DNA of 64,000 bases from Lithobates sylvaticus (lineage: Eukaryota > Chordata > Amphibia > Anura > Ranidae): contig CM053031.1 of NCBI GenBank assembly GCA_028564925.1, positions 167,865,084 to 167,929,083 of the forward strand, in the 5' to 3' direction. The position numbers and the translations under genes are program-made. A model generated the notes under the pieces. The model saw only the letters and a program-made list of their open reading frames with translations, made no database searches and was not told where the DNA came from. This document shows positions 10,797 through 21,520 of this stretch, piece by piece; position 1 is the stretch's first letter; every line of letters begins with the position of its first letter.

Positions 10797-11990
10797 CAGG
10801 GCTTGACAAATTTTGCTTAGAATCTAGGAGCCAGCTGAAATGGTTAGGAGCCAGTTATTTAAATTCTCTGTCCAGCGCCCAGAACTGCATGTCTGGGGCA
10901 TCGGGCAATAAGAATTTCTCATGCCTGATGCCAAGCAAAAAAAGAATATAAAAAAAAAATCTACTTTTGTTTTGTTTGTTTGTTATAAGATTTTGCAAAT
11001 ACGTTTTTTTTTTTTCTCCTTCACTGATGTGCTCTGATAGGCTGCACTAATGGGCACTGATGAGGTGGTACTGATGGGGCGGCATTGAGGTTGGAACTGA
11101 TGGGCACTGACAGGTGGCACTGATGGGCACCAATAGGCAGCACTGAGGTGCCACTGACAGGTGGCACTGACGGGTGGTACTAACAAGTGGCACAGGTTGG
11201 CACTGGCAGATGGCACTGGATTGCATTGGCAGGTGGCACTGGATGGCACTAATTGGCACCGGCAGGTGGCAATGGTTGGCACTGGCAGATGGCACTAACT
11301 GGCATTGGCAGGTGGCACTGGTTGGCACTGGCAGGTTTTTCACAGCCGATAGTGTAACTATGAAACTGAATGCTCTCTGCAGCTCTGCGGTGTGTGAATG
11401 TACTGGGTACTTCTGACTCAAGAACTGGATACAAAACTTAAAACAGTTCCGAGTGTCAGTGTGCTGTGAGTCGGCTGATTGGTTGCAGGGAGGAGCAGAG
11501 CTCTCACTCTAGGATCATATTACCAGGCCTGCTCTGCTGTGAAACTGTATGGAGAGAGGAGCTGACAAATTCGGCATAATGTCGGAGGTGGACGGGACCC
11601 AGCAGCTATCCAGCCAATTATTGGGCTGTTTAAGAAAGGGGCAGGGTCACATACACGTAGCGGCCTGCTCAGATCCCATCTCATTGGCTGGTGTTGGATA
11701 GCTGGGTCCGCCCACCCCGGGTCCCGCCCACCTCCGACATCCAACCTCAATTTTGACAGCTCCTCTCTACATACAGTTTCACACACCGAGGCGCTGTTCT
11801 ACCAACAGTGTGTGGAGAAGGGAGGAGGATGTCAGTGGCTGCTGAGCGCTCTCTTCCTGCTCCATCCCCACTACCAGACAGACCCCACAGCCTGCCCTGT
11901 AGCAGAGGCACCTGTCAGTGACAACCCAGGCGCCAGGGCACAATTTCTAGTCGCAACGGCGACCTGGCGCCTGGGATTTGTTGAGCCCTG
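10797..11990. mobile_element. hAT-type non-autonomous transposon in DIRS copy A
   Basis: The left end CAGGGCTTGACAAATTTTGC pairs with the right end ...GGGATTTGTTGAGCCCTG (13 of the outer 15 bases match). Flanking octamers ATTTAGGG (10789-10796) and GATTAGGG (11991-11998) agree at 6 of 8 positions, an aged 8-bp duplication as expected for hAT. The uninterrupted equivalent in DIRS copy B (GGTCGATTCGGGGG near 16405) confirms the insertion point. It contains a GGCACTGG minisatellite and GC-rich inverted sequence, with no transposase. It is 1194 bp long. Confidence 0.85.
11060..11335. repeat. GGCACTG(A/G) minisatellite within the hAT element
   Basis: Irregular 10-22 bp units of the type TGGCACTGGCAGATGGCACT. 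On the minus strand they read CAGTGCCA.., the same core as the minisatellites inside the TTAA elements at 9045 and 53885. Not coding. Confidence 0.85.
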
Positions 11991-11997
11991 GATTAGG

Positions 11998-13860
11998 GGG
12001 TCTCTCTCTCTCCCTTAACTCTCTCCCTGCCTCTTTCCCTCCTGTGGACCATGACCCTTCGGACAGTGAGGAGGAAGCCTCCACGTCCGTTTCAGCACAG
12101 GAAATAGTGATATTGGGGGCACTTATCACGGCGGTGCGGGATACCCTAAAGATAGAGGCTACGGATGGGGCATCTGCAGATGTGTCGGTACCCTTTGGGT
12201 CTCACAAGCCGGTCCACACCACTAAGGTGTTTCCCTACCTTACTTATTTTGATAAGTTTATCTACAACGAGTGGAAACGCCTGCAGCGTGCCTTTTCAGT
12301 CCCGAGGCGAATGGCGGTGCGTTACCCCTTTTTGAGGAGAGTTTCCTGAAAAAATGGACATCTCCGGTCATTGACTCCCTGGTATCTAGGTTAAATAAGG
12401 TGACCACGATTCCAGTGGAAGGGTCCCCCTCTTTCAAGGACCCTGCTGACAGAAGGGCCGAGGCGATTGCCCAGTCCATGTTTACAGTGGTGGGGTCAGC
12501 GCTTCGGCCTGTGTTAGCCACGGCTCTGGTGTCACAAACACAGATTGAATGGGCTAAGTTGTTGCTCCGCGAGTTGGGGAATGAACAGGTTTCCCCAGTC
12601 TATGTGGAACTGGCAGACCAGTTGGTGCATGGCCTCAAGTATGTCTGTGATGTGGCCCTGGATATGGCCCCTTTTGCCTTCTAGAGCTTCGGTCTCAGCA
12701 GTAGTGCTGCGTCGGCTGATTTGGCTCAAGTGTTGGTCTGCGGACCAGACATCTAAGAAAGCGCTGGCGGAGTTGCCCTTCCAAGGTTGTTTGGTGCCTC
12801 GCTGGATGACATTATTAAAAATGTTACTGGGGGAAAGATTACTTTGCTCCCACAGTCCAGAAAGAGTAAGGAGCCACGCCGTAGGCAGGGGCCCTCTTTT
12901 TCCGTGCAGAAGTGGCTTTTTCGTGTGCCTGGGTCGGCAGGTAAACATTCCCAGTCCGACAAGGTGCCCGCTGAGGGACAAAAGTGTCCCTGGTATTGCA
13001 AGCCGAACAAGCCTGCGAACAAATCAGCTTCCGAGTGAAGGTTCGCCCCTGCCTGACTCTCGGGTGGGGGGGTCGCCTTTGAGAGCTTGCAGACCAGTGG
13101 ACTGCTCTTCTTTCCGACCAGTGGGTTTGCGAGCTGGTTTTGTCAGGCTACAAGATAGTTTCTTTCTTGTCCGCCAGACAGGTTTTTTTTCCCTCCCAAC
13201 CTTCATCTCCTTCCGGCTCGGGAGGCCCTGTTTGGGGCAGTACAGGACTTACTACTGCGTGGGGTGATAGTGCCTGTACCGACGTCAGAAAGGTTTCAGG
13301 GATTCTACTCCAATCTGTTTGTAATCCCGAAGAAGGAAGGTTTCTGTGGTCGCTGTACTTCATCAGGGTATTTCCTGGCGTCCTTGGACATCAAGGACGC
13401 ATACTTGCATGTCCCCATATGTGTCAGACACCAGAGGTTCCTGTGATTTGCAGTCGGGGACGCTCACTACCAATTTGTAGCTCTTCCCTTTGGCTTGGCG
13501 TCAGCGCCAAGGGTCTTCACCAAGGTGCTGGCTCTAATTCTAGCATTGCTGAGACAACGAGGGATCGCCATCGTGGGTTACCTGAACAACCTCCTCCTGA
13601 GAGCAGGTTCTGCCTCAGAACTAAGGGAGGATGTGGCGATCACCATACAGACTCTTCAGGAGTTTGGCTGGGTGTTGAATCTCCAGAAGTTGGTGTTGCT
13701 GCCGACCCAGCGACTGGAGTACTTGGGGTTGATTCTGGACTCCTCAAAGGCGAGAGTATTTCTTCCTTCAAGCAAGCTGCAGACTCTCCAATCCGCGGTT
13801 CTGCTACTGATGTCCCGCAGGTGGCCGTCGCTGCATTTTTGCATGCTTTTGCTTTCCACT
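11998..13860 (+). pseudogene. DIRS copy A: Gag-like and reverse-transcriptase region
   Basis: Parts: a Gag-like region with acidic DPSDSEEEASTSVS and FPYLTYFDKFIY (about 12050-12280), parallel to copy B at 17330-17560; a middle region with PVYVELADQLVHGLKYVCDVALD (about 12595-12665); and a DIRS-type RT with VPTSERFQGFYSNLFVIPKK (about 13275-13340), SLDIKDAYLHVP (about 13380-13420) and a GLASAPRVFTKV...LGLILDSSKAR stretch to about 13765. The fossil is broken in several places and ends abruptly at about 13860 against a TTAA element. Function of the family: reverse transcription of the element RNA into circular DNA. Confidence 0.85.
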
Positions 13861-14065
13861 GTTTGTTTACACAGACCTCTCTCCGTTCTTCAGCTCTGTA
13901 ACCCGATCGCGGGACACCAGCGGCGATCGGGTCTGCTGGTCCTGCGGTCACGGAACTCAGGACCCACGGCTGGGCTCTTAAAGGGCAACGTACCTGTACG
14001 TTAATCTGCCCAGCCGTGCCATTCTGCTGACGTAAATGTGCAGGAGGCGGTTTTTAAGCGGTTAA
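13860..14065 (+). repeat. TTAA element fragment, right half
   Basis: It shares GATCGCGGGACACCAGCGGC and the GCGGTTAA terminus with the element at 4365-5224. Its right TTAA (14062-14065) coincides with the TTAA of the Tc1 terminal repeat (CCACTTAAAAAGATGAG in copy 1), so it inserted inside the Tc1 end. The left half, and the outer 50 bp or so of the Tc1 copy, have gone, together with the 3' half of DIRS copy A. This points to one deletion. Confidence 0.75.
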
Positions 14066-14289
14066 AAAGATGAGAGAGGCCTGTAATTGTCATCATAGGT
14101 ATACCTCAACCATGAGAGACAAAATGGGGAAACAAATCCAGACAATCACATTGTCTGATTTTTTAAAGAATTTATTTGCAAATTATGGTGGAAAATAAGT
14201 ATTTTGTCAATATCAAACGTTCATCTCAATACTTTGTTATATATCCTTTGTTGGCAATGACAGAGGTCAAACGTTTTCTGTAAGTCTTC

Positions 14290-15630
14290 ACAAGGTTGTC
14301 ACACACTGTTGCTGGTATTTTGGCCCATTCCTTCATGCAGATCTCCTCTAGAGCAGTGATGTTTTGTGGCTGTCGCTGGGCAACACAGACTTTCAACTCC
14401 CTCCAAAGGTTTTCTATGGAGTTGAGATCTGGAGACTGGCTAGGCCACTCCAGGATCTTGAAATGCTTCTTACGAAGCCACTCCTTCGTTGCCCGGCGGT
14501 GTGTTTGGGATCATTGTCATGCTGAAAGACCCAGCCACGTTTCATCTTCAATGCCCTTGCTGATGGGAGGAGGTTTGCACTCAAAATCTCATGATACATG
14601 GCCCCATTCATTCTTTCATGTACATGGATCAGTCGTCCTGTTCCCTTTGCAGCCGCAAAGCATGATGTTGCCACCCCCATGCTTCACAGTAGGTATGGTG
14701 TTCTTTGATTGTAACTCAGCATTCTCTCTCCTCCAAACACGACGAGTTGTGTTTCTACCAAACAGTTCTACTTTGGTTTCATATGAAATTCTCTCAATCC
14801 TCTTCTGGATCATCCAAATGCTCTATAGAAAACCTCAGACGGGCCCGGACATGTACTGACTTAAGCAGGGGGACACGTCTGGCACTGCAGGATCTGAGTC
14901 CCTGGTGGCGTAGTGTGTAACTGATGGTAGCCTTTGTTACGTTGGTCCCAGCTCTCTGCAAGTCATTAACTATGTCCCCCCATGTGGTTCTGGGATTTTT
15001 GCTCACCGTTCGTGATTAATTTTGACCCCACGGGGTGAGATCTTGCGTGGAGCCCCAGATCGAGGGAAATTATCAGTGGTTTTGTATTTATTTTATCTAG
15101 GTCTTCCATTTTCTCATTATTGCTCCCACAGTTGATTTCTTCACACCAAGCTGCTTGCCTATTGCAGATTCAGCCCCTGTTCACACCTATGCAAATTAGA
15201 TGCGGCTTACGCCGCATCCAATTCGCAGGACATTTCAAAATACATTAATATTAATGAGGCTGGTGCACATATCTGCGGTGCATTCGCACTCCGCATTGCA
15301 CAAAAAACTTGTGCGTTTTCTAAGCAGGGCAGTCCGGCTCAGGTGCGAATTCAGGCCCATTATCTTCTATGGGCACGCATCTGATTCGCAGATGTGTGAA
15401 CAGGATAAAATACGGATGCAATCCTGAGCTGATACTGTGGCAATCCTGAGCGGATACGGAGCAAAAACTGACATGAAATGCTGAACAACTGAGTTTTCTC
15501 TTCGCAGGGAAACCTGAACTTCAATTCGCACCGCACATGTGTGAACCCAGGCTCAGTCTTCCCGGCCTGGTGCAGGTCTACAATTTTGTTTCTGTGTCCT
15601 TCGACAGCTCTTTGGTCTTCACCATAGTGG
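14290..15630 (-). pseudogene. Tc1-like transposase pseudogene (copy 2)
   Basis: The minus strand encodes the same transposase as copy 1 in broken frames: the helix-turn-helix region near the start (about 15620 down to 15000, split by the MITE at 15173-15552), [20 protein letters not shown] (about 15005-14945), the first Asp region decayed to [14 protein letters not shown] (about 14800-14750), where the expected SDET Asp reads Y, then [19 protein letters not shown] and [15 protein letters not shown] (about 14540-14500), and the C-terminal LASLQISTP frame. The first catalytic Asp appears lost in this copy, in addition to frameshifts. It is clearly non-functional. Confidence 0.85.
15173..15552. 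mobile_element. Harbinger-like MITE in Tc1 copy 2
   Basis: The left end GCCCCTGTTCACACC is the imperfect inverse of the right end GTGTGAACCCAGGC. A TCA target duplication (15170-15172 and 15553-15555) is exact when compared with the empty site in Tc1 copy 1 (GATTCAGTCTTCC). It is 380 bp, rich in GATTCGCA/TGCGAATC-type motifs, with no gene. Confidence 0.82.
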
Positions 15631-17089
15631 AGTTTGGAGTGTGACTGTTTGAGGTTGTGAACAGGTGTCTTTTATACTGATAACAAGTTCAAGCAGGTGC
15701 GATTAATACAGGTAATGAGTGGAGGACAGAGGAGCCTCTTAAAGAAGATACAGGTCTGTGAGATCCAGAAATCTTGCTTGTTTGTAGGTGACCATATACT
15801 TATTTCTCTTATATTCACCGACCGACCAACACAGCTCCTCTCTTAGCCATTGGGTTGTTATGCCACCTTTAGGAGAATACTAGGCATTACTTGTTATGCA
15901 ACACACAGAACTTTCCAGTTCCGCCCAGGGGGCGGTCCCTTGGGTAACAACCCTCCAGCCTGCCATGCAGTCATCAGTTTTATTTTGCCTAGTGAAGAAG
16001 GACCTAGGAACCCTGACGGGCCCATTGATCTGTCTATTTTTCTGCAGAAGCTTGGTTTTTGTGCAAGATGATGTATCCTGTGATCTGCTATCAACAGCCG
16101 GCTGGGTGACAGGCTGGATACCCTTATCCTTGTAGTCTCCCCAGTCCGGCCATCGAGCGTGTACAGGTCCCGTCCCTGCGCTAGGCAGGCCACGACGAAA
16201 CCTCAGCTCCAGAGGTGGTCGTGAGCTTTTATGCTCCGGGGCACACATATCCGGGCTACTGATGTCTGCGTCAGTGTGCCGGGCCAGCAGCCACCCTGTA
16301 CTGATCAGTGGGTCTGTAATGAAATGTCTCCCAGCGCTTCAGGACTGGTAAGTACAGCTCTCCCTGCCTTGGTGGGGCTGAGCAGCTGGGCATTCCCTGG
16401 GAGGTCGATTCGGGGGTCCCTCTCTCCCTGCCCCCTCTCTGGGGGGATACTGCTGTGGTGTGCGCCTGTGCAGGGGCTCTCACCTGGGGGGGGGGGGGGG
16501 AGGTAGCGCTGGCTGGCTGGCTGTGTCCTAGGTCCTGTTTTCCATGCCCCTGGAGGTGCCTGTGAGGGTGCTTGTGTCCTGTACGGCGCTGTTTCACTGC
16601 CAGTATTCCTCTCTGTCCCTCATGGTTCTGCATTCTTAGGTGGGGGCAAGGGAAAGCTGCTCTCCTGGGCTTCGACGGCCATTTTCCCTGTGATTTTGTC
16701 CTTATACTGGACGTTGGTGGCCATTGTCTGGAAGCCTGAACACGTTTTTTTCAGTGTTCTCTAGCAGCAGCAGTGTGCTCCTGTGTTCTGGCGGCCGTTT
16801 TCCCTGTGTTTTTATGTCCTTATACTGGACATTGGGTGGCCATTTTCTTTGAGCCTAAGCACACTACAGAGCGGTTTCAGTGCCATTAGCAGCTGCTTCC
16901 ACCGACACAGAGCTGTTTCCTCTGCACCTGGGAGCCAACAGAGACTACAGGCACTACCTGCTGGATAGCGCAGAACCCCTCAGGGTGATGAGCCCTGCGA
17001 GAGAGCCCCTCAGCCAGCAGCAGTAAGGAGGGTGGGACTGTCACTGTCCTAAGTCCCCTTCGGGTGGCAGACAGGGTAGGGTCAGCATG

Positions 17090-18480
17090 ACTTCAGAAAC
17101 TGGTGTTTCTTCCCCCGAAATCCAGGCAATTGCAACCGGGTCGCCTGTGGACTGCGCAGTACCCTTGGACACCTTGTCGGCGGTCCTCAATTTTTTTTTT
17201 TGCCAAGATGGAGGCGGTACGTGAGCACAAAGGTGCTAAAAAGCGGCCCATGCCCCCCCCATCCTCTGGGGAGAGTTCTGACGCAGACTCAGGTCCCGCT
17301 GAGGGTGGAGACCCCTGCTCCGTAATGTCAGATGACGCTGACCAGGACCGTTCGGCCAGTGAGGATGAGTCCCCGTCCAGGTCCATGCACGACAAAGCGA
17401 TTGTTGGAGCTCTTATCACAGCTGTGCGTGATACCCTGAAGATTCAGGAGCCAGCAGATTCCTCTGCTGAGGTAGCGGTCCCTTTTGGGTCCCGTAAGCC
17501 AGCCCGTTCGCCTAAGGTGTTCCCGTATCTGACTTATTTTGACAAGTTCATTTACAAGGAATAGGGATGACCGCAACGGTCCTTTTCGGTCCCCAAATAC
17601 ATAACGATGCGTTACCCTTTTGAGGAGAGCCTTTTAAAAAAGTGCTCGGCTCCTCCGGTCATGGACCCCCCAGTATCCAGGTTAAACAAAGTAACCACGA
17701 TCCCGTTAGAGGGGACTCCTGCATTTAGGCTGCATTCACACCTGAGCGTTTTGTAGCTTGAAGCCTGAAGCTACAAAACGCTAGAGGGGAGAAAATGCAT
17801 TATTCTCTATGGAGATGGTTCACATCTCCACTCCAAAACGCCTGAAGCCCTACGCCTGAAGCTCAAACAAGTTCCGGACCCTTTTTCGTCGCGCGAATGG
17901 GGCAGATTTGGGCGTTTTTATTCTTTTTACATTGGTGACCTTTTGCTCTGCACAAAATTTGCGGCAAATCGCGGTAAAAAACGCAAATCGCTGTAAACGC
18001 ATCGTTGCTGCAAAAAACGCTGCAAATTCGCGCGATTTTCTGCCTGAAAAGCTACGCTCAGGTGTGAATGCAGCCTTAGGGATCCCTTGGACAGGAAGGC
18101 CGAGGCAGTGGCTCGTTCCTTGTTTACGGTGATGGGATCAGCCATGCGACCAGTACTGGCATCCACACTTGTGTCGCAGACACTGAGTGGGCAAAACTGT
18201 TGCACCGCAAATTGGGTGAACAGGCTTCTCCTGTCTGCGTGGAACTAGCAGACCAACTAGTTCAAGGCCTTAAGTATGTTTTGTGACGTGGCCCTGGATA
18301 CTCTCCCTCTGTTATCCAGGGCTTCAGTGTCAGCAGTGGTGCTGAGGCGCTTGATTTGGTTAAAATGCTGGTCTGCTGACCAGGCATCCAAAAAAGCCCT
18401 GACAGATCTTTCCTTCCTTGGCGACCGGCTCTTTGGATGACATTATTAAGAATGCCACAGGTGGTAAGAGTACTCTACTC
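17090..18480 (+). pseudogene. DIRS copy B: Gag-like region
   Basis: The region has an acidic, low-complexity N-terminal part (ESSDADSGPAEGG, SDDADQDRSASEDESPSR) followed by IVGALITAVRDTLKIQE and KVFPYLTYFDKFIYKE, shared with copy A. The DIRS family places a Gag-like ORF1 before the polyprotein. A MITE (17728-18075) divides it. The fossil is broken. No zinc knuckle was seen. Confidence 0.75.
17728..18075. mobile_element. Harbinger-like MITE with perfect termini
   Basis: GGCTGCATTCACACCTGAGCG at the left outer end is matched perfectly by the inverse at the right, and TTA repeats at 17725-17727 and 18076-18078. Internal inverted repeats (GTAGCTTGAAGCCTGAAGCT, then ACAAAACGCT) make a secondary fold near 17755. 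At 348 bp with perfect ends it is the youngest-looking small element in the nest. Confidence 0.9.
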
Positions 18481-18719
18481 CCACAGGCCAGGAAGGCTAA
18501 GGAGCCACGCCGTAGGCAGGGACCCTCTTTTTCCGCTCACAAATGGCTTTTTCGTCTGCCCGGAGCTTCGGCCAAACGTCGCTAGCCCGACAGGACAACC
18601 ACGAAAGGACAGAAACGTCCCTGGAACCGCAAGCCTGCGAACAAAAGTGCTACCGCATGAAGGTTTTCCCCCACCCATGTCTCGGGTGGGGGGTCGCCTT
18701 CAGGAGTTTGCAGCCCGGT

Positions 18720-20420
18720 GGTCCTCTTGACTGTCCGATCATTGGGTCTGCGATCTGATTTCCTACTGCTACAAAATAGAGTTCCTCTCTTGGCCGCCAA
18801 ACAGATTCTTACCCTCCAGCATACCTGTTTCCCCGGCCCGCCGGAGGCCCTCTTGGGGGCAGTAAGGGACCTGCTGAATCGCGGGCTGATTCTACCTGTT
18901 CCAGAATCGGAACATTTTCAGGGGTTCTACTCAAACCTGTTTGTAGTTCCCAAGAAGGAAGGGGTACATCCAATATTGGATCTGAAAGCTCTCAACCACT
19001 TTGTGAAAGTGCAGAGGTTCAGAATGGAATCAGTACGCTCAGTAGTCACCGCACTCCATCAAGGGGACTTCCTGGCATCCTTGGACATCCAGGATGCGTA
19101 CCTGCACATACCCATATGCCTCTGGCATCAAAAGTTTCTGCGATTTGTAGTTGGGGAAGCCCACTATCAGTTTGTGGCTCTTTTGGTTTTGGTTTTGGTT
19201 TGGCATCAGCCCCCAGAGTCTTTACCAAGGTATTTGCTCCAGTTTTGGCATTGCTGCGGCTACATGGGATCACGATCGTGGGATACCTAGACGATCTCCT
19301 CCTGAGAGCATCTTCCACCTCAGAGTTAGAGAGGATGTGGCAATCACCGTTCAGACCCTGCAAGAGTTTAGGTGGCTGTTAAACCTAAAGAAGTCAGTGG
19401 TAGTACCGACCCAGCATTTGGAGTACCTAGGCTTGCTGCTGGACTCCAGGGAAGCAAGAGTTTTTCTCCCTTCAGACAAGCTGCAAACTCTCAGAGCAGC
19501 GGTAAAACTGCTGATGAACCGCAAGCGGTCGTCGCTTCTGTATGCGAGTCCTGGGTCTCATGGTGGCCTCCTTCAAAGCAGGACCGTATGCCCAGTTCCA
19601 CACCAGAGTTCTGCAGAAGGAGATTTTATCACAGTGGGACAAATCTCAGTTGACCCTGGATCGATAGTCAGAGATTCACTGATCTGGTGGCTAAGGTCCT
19701 CGGTGCTTCAATCCAGGAAGTCGTTCCTTCCTCTAAAATGGACAGTGATCACTACGGATGCCAGTCTATCCGGCTGGAGTGGAGTGATGGGGGTTCAGTC
19801 GGCTCAGGGCCTCTGGTCGACGGAAGAATCCAAATTGCCGATCAATCTGCTCGAGCTGAGAGCGATCAGGCTATACCTCTCCACATGGTCAGTAAGACTG
19901 TAAGAGCGTCCGATCAGGATCCAGACAGACAACGCCACTGCGGTGGCGTATGTGAATCACCAAGGAGGAACAAGAAGCTCAGCCGCCGCTCGGGTGGTCG
20001 CTCACATACTTCAGTGGGCAGAGCGACATGTACCGGCCCTGTCGGCCATTTACTTCCCAGGAGTGGAGAACTGGCAGGCGGACTATCTGAGTCGCTAGAT
20101 GCTGGACCCAGGAGAATGTGGCTACTGTGCCTGCGGTGGGGCACACCAGACGTGGATCTTCTGGCCTCCCGTCTCAATCTGAAGGTGCCGAGATTCGTGT
20201 CCAGGACAAGAGATCCTTGGGCAGACATGCTGGTTGCTCCGTGGGGTCAGTATCAGCTGATCTATGCTTTTCCTCCGTTGAAGCTACTACCACGTCTGCT
20301 CTGCAGAGTGAAAGTCGAGGGGATTCCAGTGATTCTTGTCGCCCCAGATTGGCCTCAGCGGCCTTGGTACGCAGACCTAGTGTGCCTGGTGGCAGACGCC
20401 ACATGGCGACTGCCATTATG
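18720..20420 (+). pseudogene. DIRS copy B: reverse transcriptase, RNase H, methyltransferase-like region
   Basis: RT blocks: ESEHFQGFYSNLFVVPKKEG (about 18905-18960), HPILDLKALNHFVKVQRFRM (about 18968-19025), GDFLASLDIQDAYLHIPI (about 19063-19115), GYLDDLLLRA (about 19280-19305) with the catalytic YxDD type motif, and EYLGLLLDSREARVFLP (about 19420-19470). RNase H: VITTDASLSGWSGV (about 19745-19790) and LLELRAIRLYL. A distal DIRS-typical segment has DVDLLASRLN and YAFPPLKLLPRLL (about 20150-20300). In this family the product copies element RNA to DNA. The copy is broken in a few places. Confidence 0.9.
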
Positions 20421-20439
20421 AGAGGACCTTCTGTCTCAA

Positions 20440-21520
20440 GGTCCGATTCTCCATCCTGCTTTACCATCGCTGGCTTTAACAGCATGGCTGTTGAGAGACA
20501 GGTGTTGAGGGACCGGGGTCTGTTGGACTCAGTGATCCCCACTGTGTTAAGAGCACGGAAATCATCTTCTCGGACGATATATCATCGTACCTGGAAGGCT
20601 TACATCTCAATGTGTGAGGAGAAAGGATGGCATCCGCGCTCCTTTTCTATATCCAGGATCCTTTTGTTTCTTCAGCAAGGAGTAGACCAGAAATTGGCGT
20701 TAAGCACCATTAAAGAACAAATATCAGCCTTGGCTGTCTTTTTTTCAGCGACCCCTGGCGTCTCACTCATTAGTGATTACCTTTGTTCAAGGAGTGCGAC
20801 ATGTAGTCCCTCCAGTGCGTCCACCGTTACCTCCGTGGGATCTAAACCTGGTGTTATCGGCGCTTCAGAAACCGCCATTTGAAAATATCAGGGCGATTCC
20901 CCTGTTGACTCTTTCCCAGAAAGTGGTCTTTCTAGTGGCCATCACATCGGCCAGGAGGGTTTCGGAACTGGCCACCTTGTCCTGCAAGTCGCCCCATCTG
21001 GTTATCCACAAGCATAAGATGGTGTGTCTGCAGCCGTCTTTTCTGCCAAAGGTGGTCTCGGCGTTTCACATCAATGAGGACATTGTGTTACCATCCCTGT
21101 GTCCTAAGCCAACACATCCTAAGGAGGTGGCCCTTCACGCGTTGGACGTTGTTCGGGCTCTGAAGGTGTATTTGTCTGCCACAGCTCCCTTCCGGAAGTC
21201 AGACTCACTGTTTGTTTCAGTGGCTGGTCCAAAGAAAGGCATGGCGGTCTCGTCGGCCACCATTTCAAGGTGGATCAGACAGATCGTAGTACAAGCCTAT
21301 GCCTTAAAGGGGCAAGTGCCCCCATTTCCGGTCACGGCCCACTCCACAAGGGCAGTCGGAACATCTTGAGCTTTCCGACACCAAGCGTCTGTCGCTCAAG
21401 TGTGTAAAGCGGCGACCTGGTCGTCTGTCCACACGTTTACCAAGTTCTACAAGGTAGACATCAATGCATCGGCTGATGCCTGTTTTGGCCGCAAAGTTTT
21501 ACAGGCGGCCGTATAGTTGC
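20440..21520 (+). pseudogene. DIRS copy B: tyrosine recombinase
   Basis: This recombinase joins the circular DNA intermediate to the target without a target duplication. The N-terminal core-binding part has YHRTWKAYISMCEEKGW (about 20580-20630) and LSTIKEQISALAVFF. The catalytic part has the first Arg in SARRVSELATL (about 20950), HSTRAVG with the His-x-x-Arg pair (about 21340), and a terminal FTKFYKVD with the candidate nucleophile Tyr (about 21435). All four R-H-R-Y positions are recognisable. It overlaps the end of the RT region by arrangement typical of DIRS. The copy is broken. Confidence 0.88.

Larger units (their letters stand above)
6248..13860 (+). mobile_element. DIRS-type retrotransposon copy A (degraded, heavily interrupted)
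   Basis: This is a tyrosine-recombinase retrotransposon fossil in three visible pieces. The left terminal repeat and leader (about 6248-6470) carry GCCACCTTTAGGAGA and CAACAGCCGGGCTGGGTGAC-like blocks shared with copy B at 15850 and 16090. More leader lies at about 10540-10796 (GGGCACACATATGACC, GGGGGGTCGATT), parallel to 16240-16410. The Gag-like plus reverse-transcriptase region is at about 11998-13860. The pieces are separated by a foldback element (6470-10538) and a hAT element (10797-11990). The RNase H, recombinase and right terminal repeat are missing, so it is broken, with many breaks. The divergence from copy B and the nested load suggest it is the older of the two. Confidence 0.82.

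Noticed and set aside
14296-14859. A 187-aa plus-strand frame in Tc1 copy 2
   Set aside because: It is the antisense of the transposase on the minus strand; the Tc1 protein motifs are all on the minus strand.
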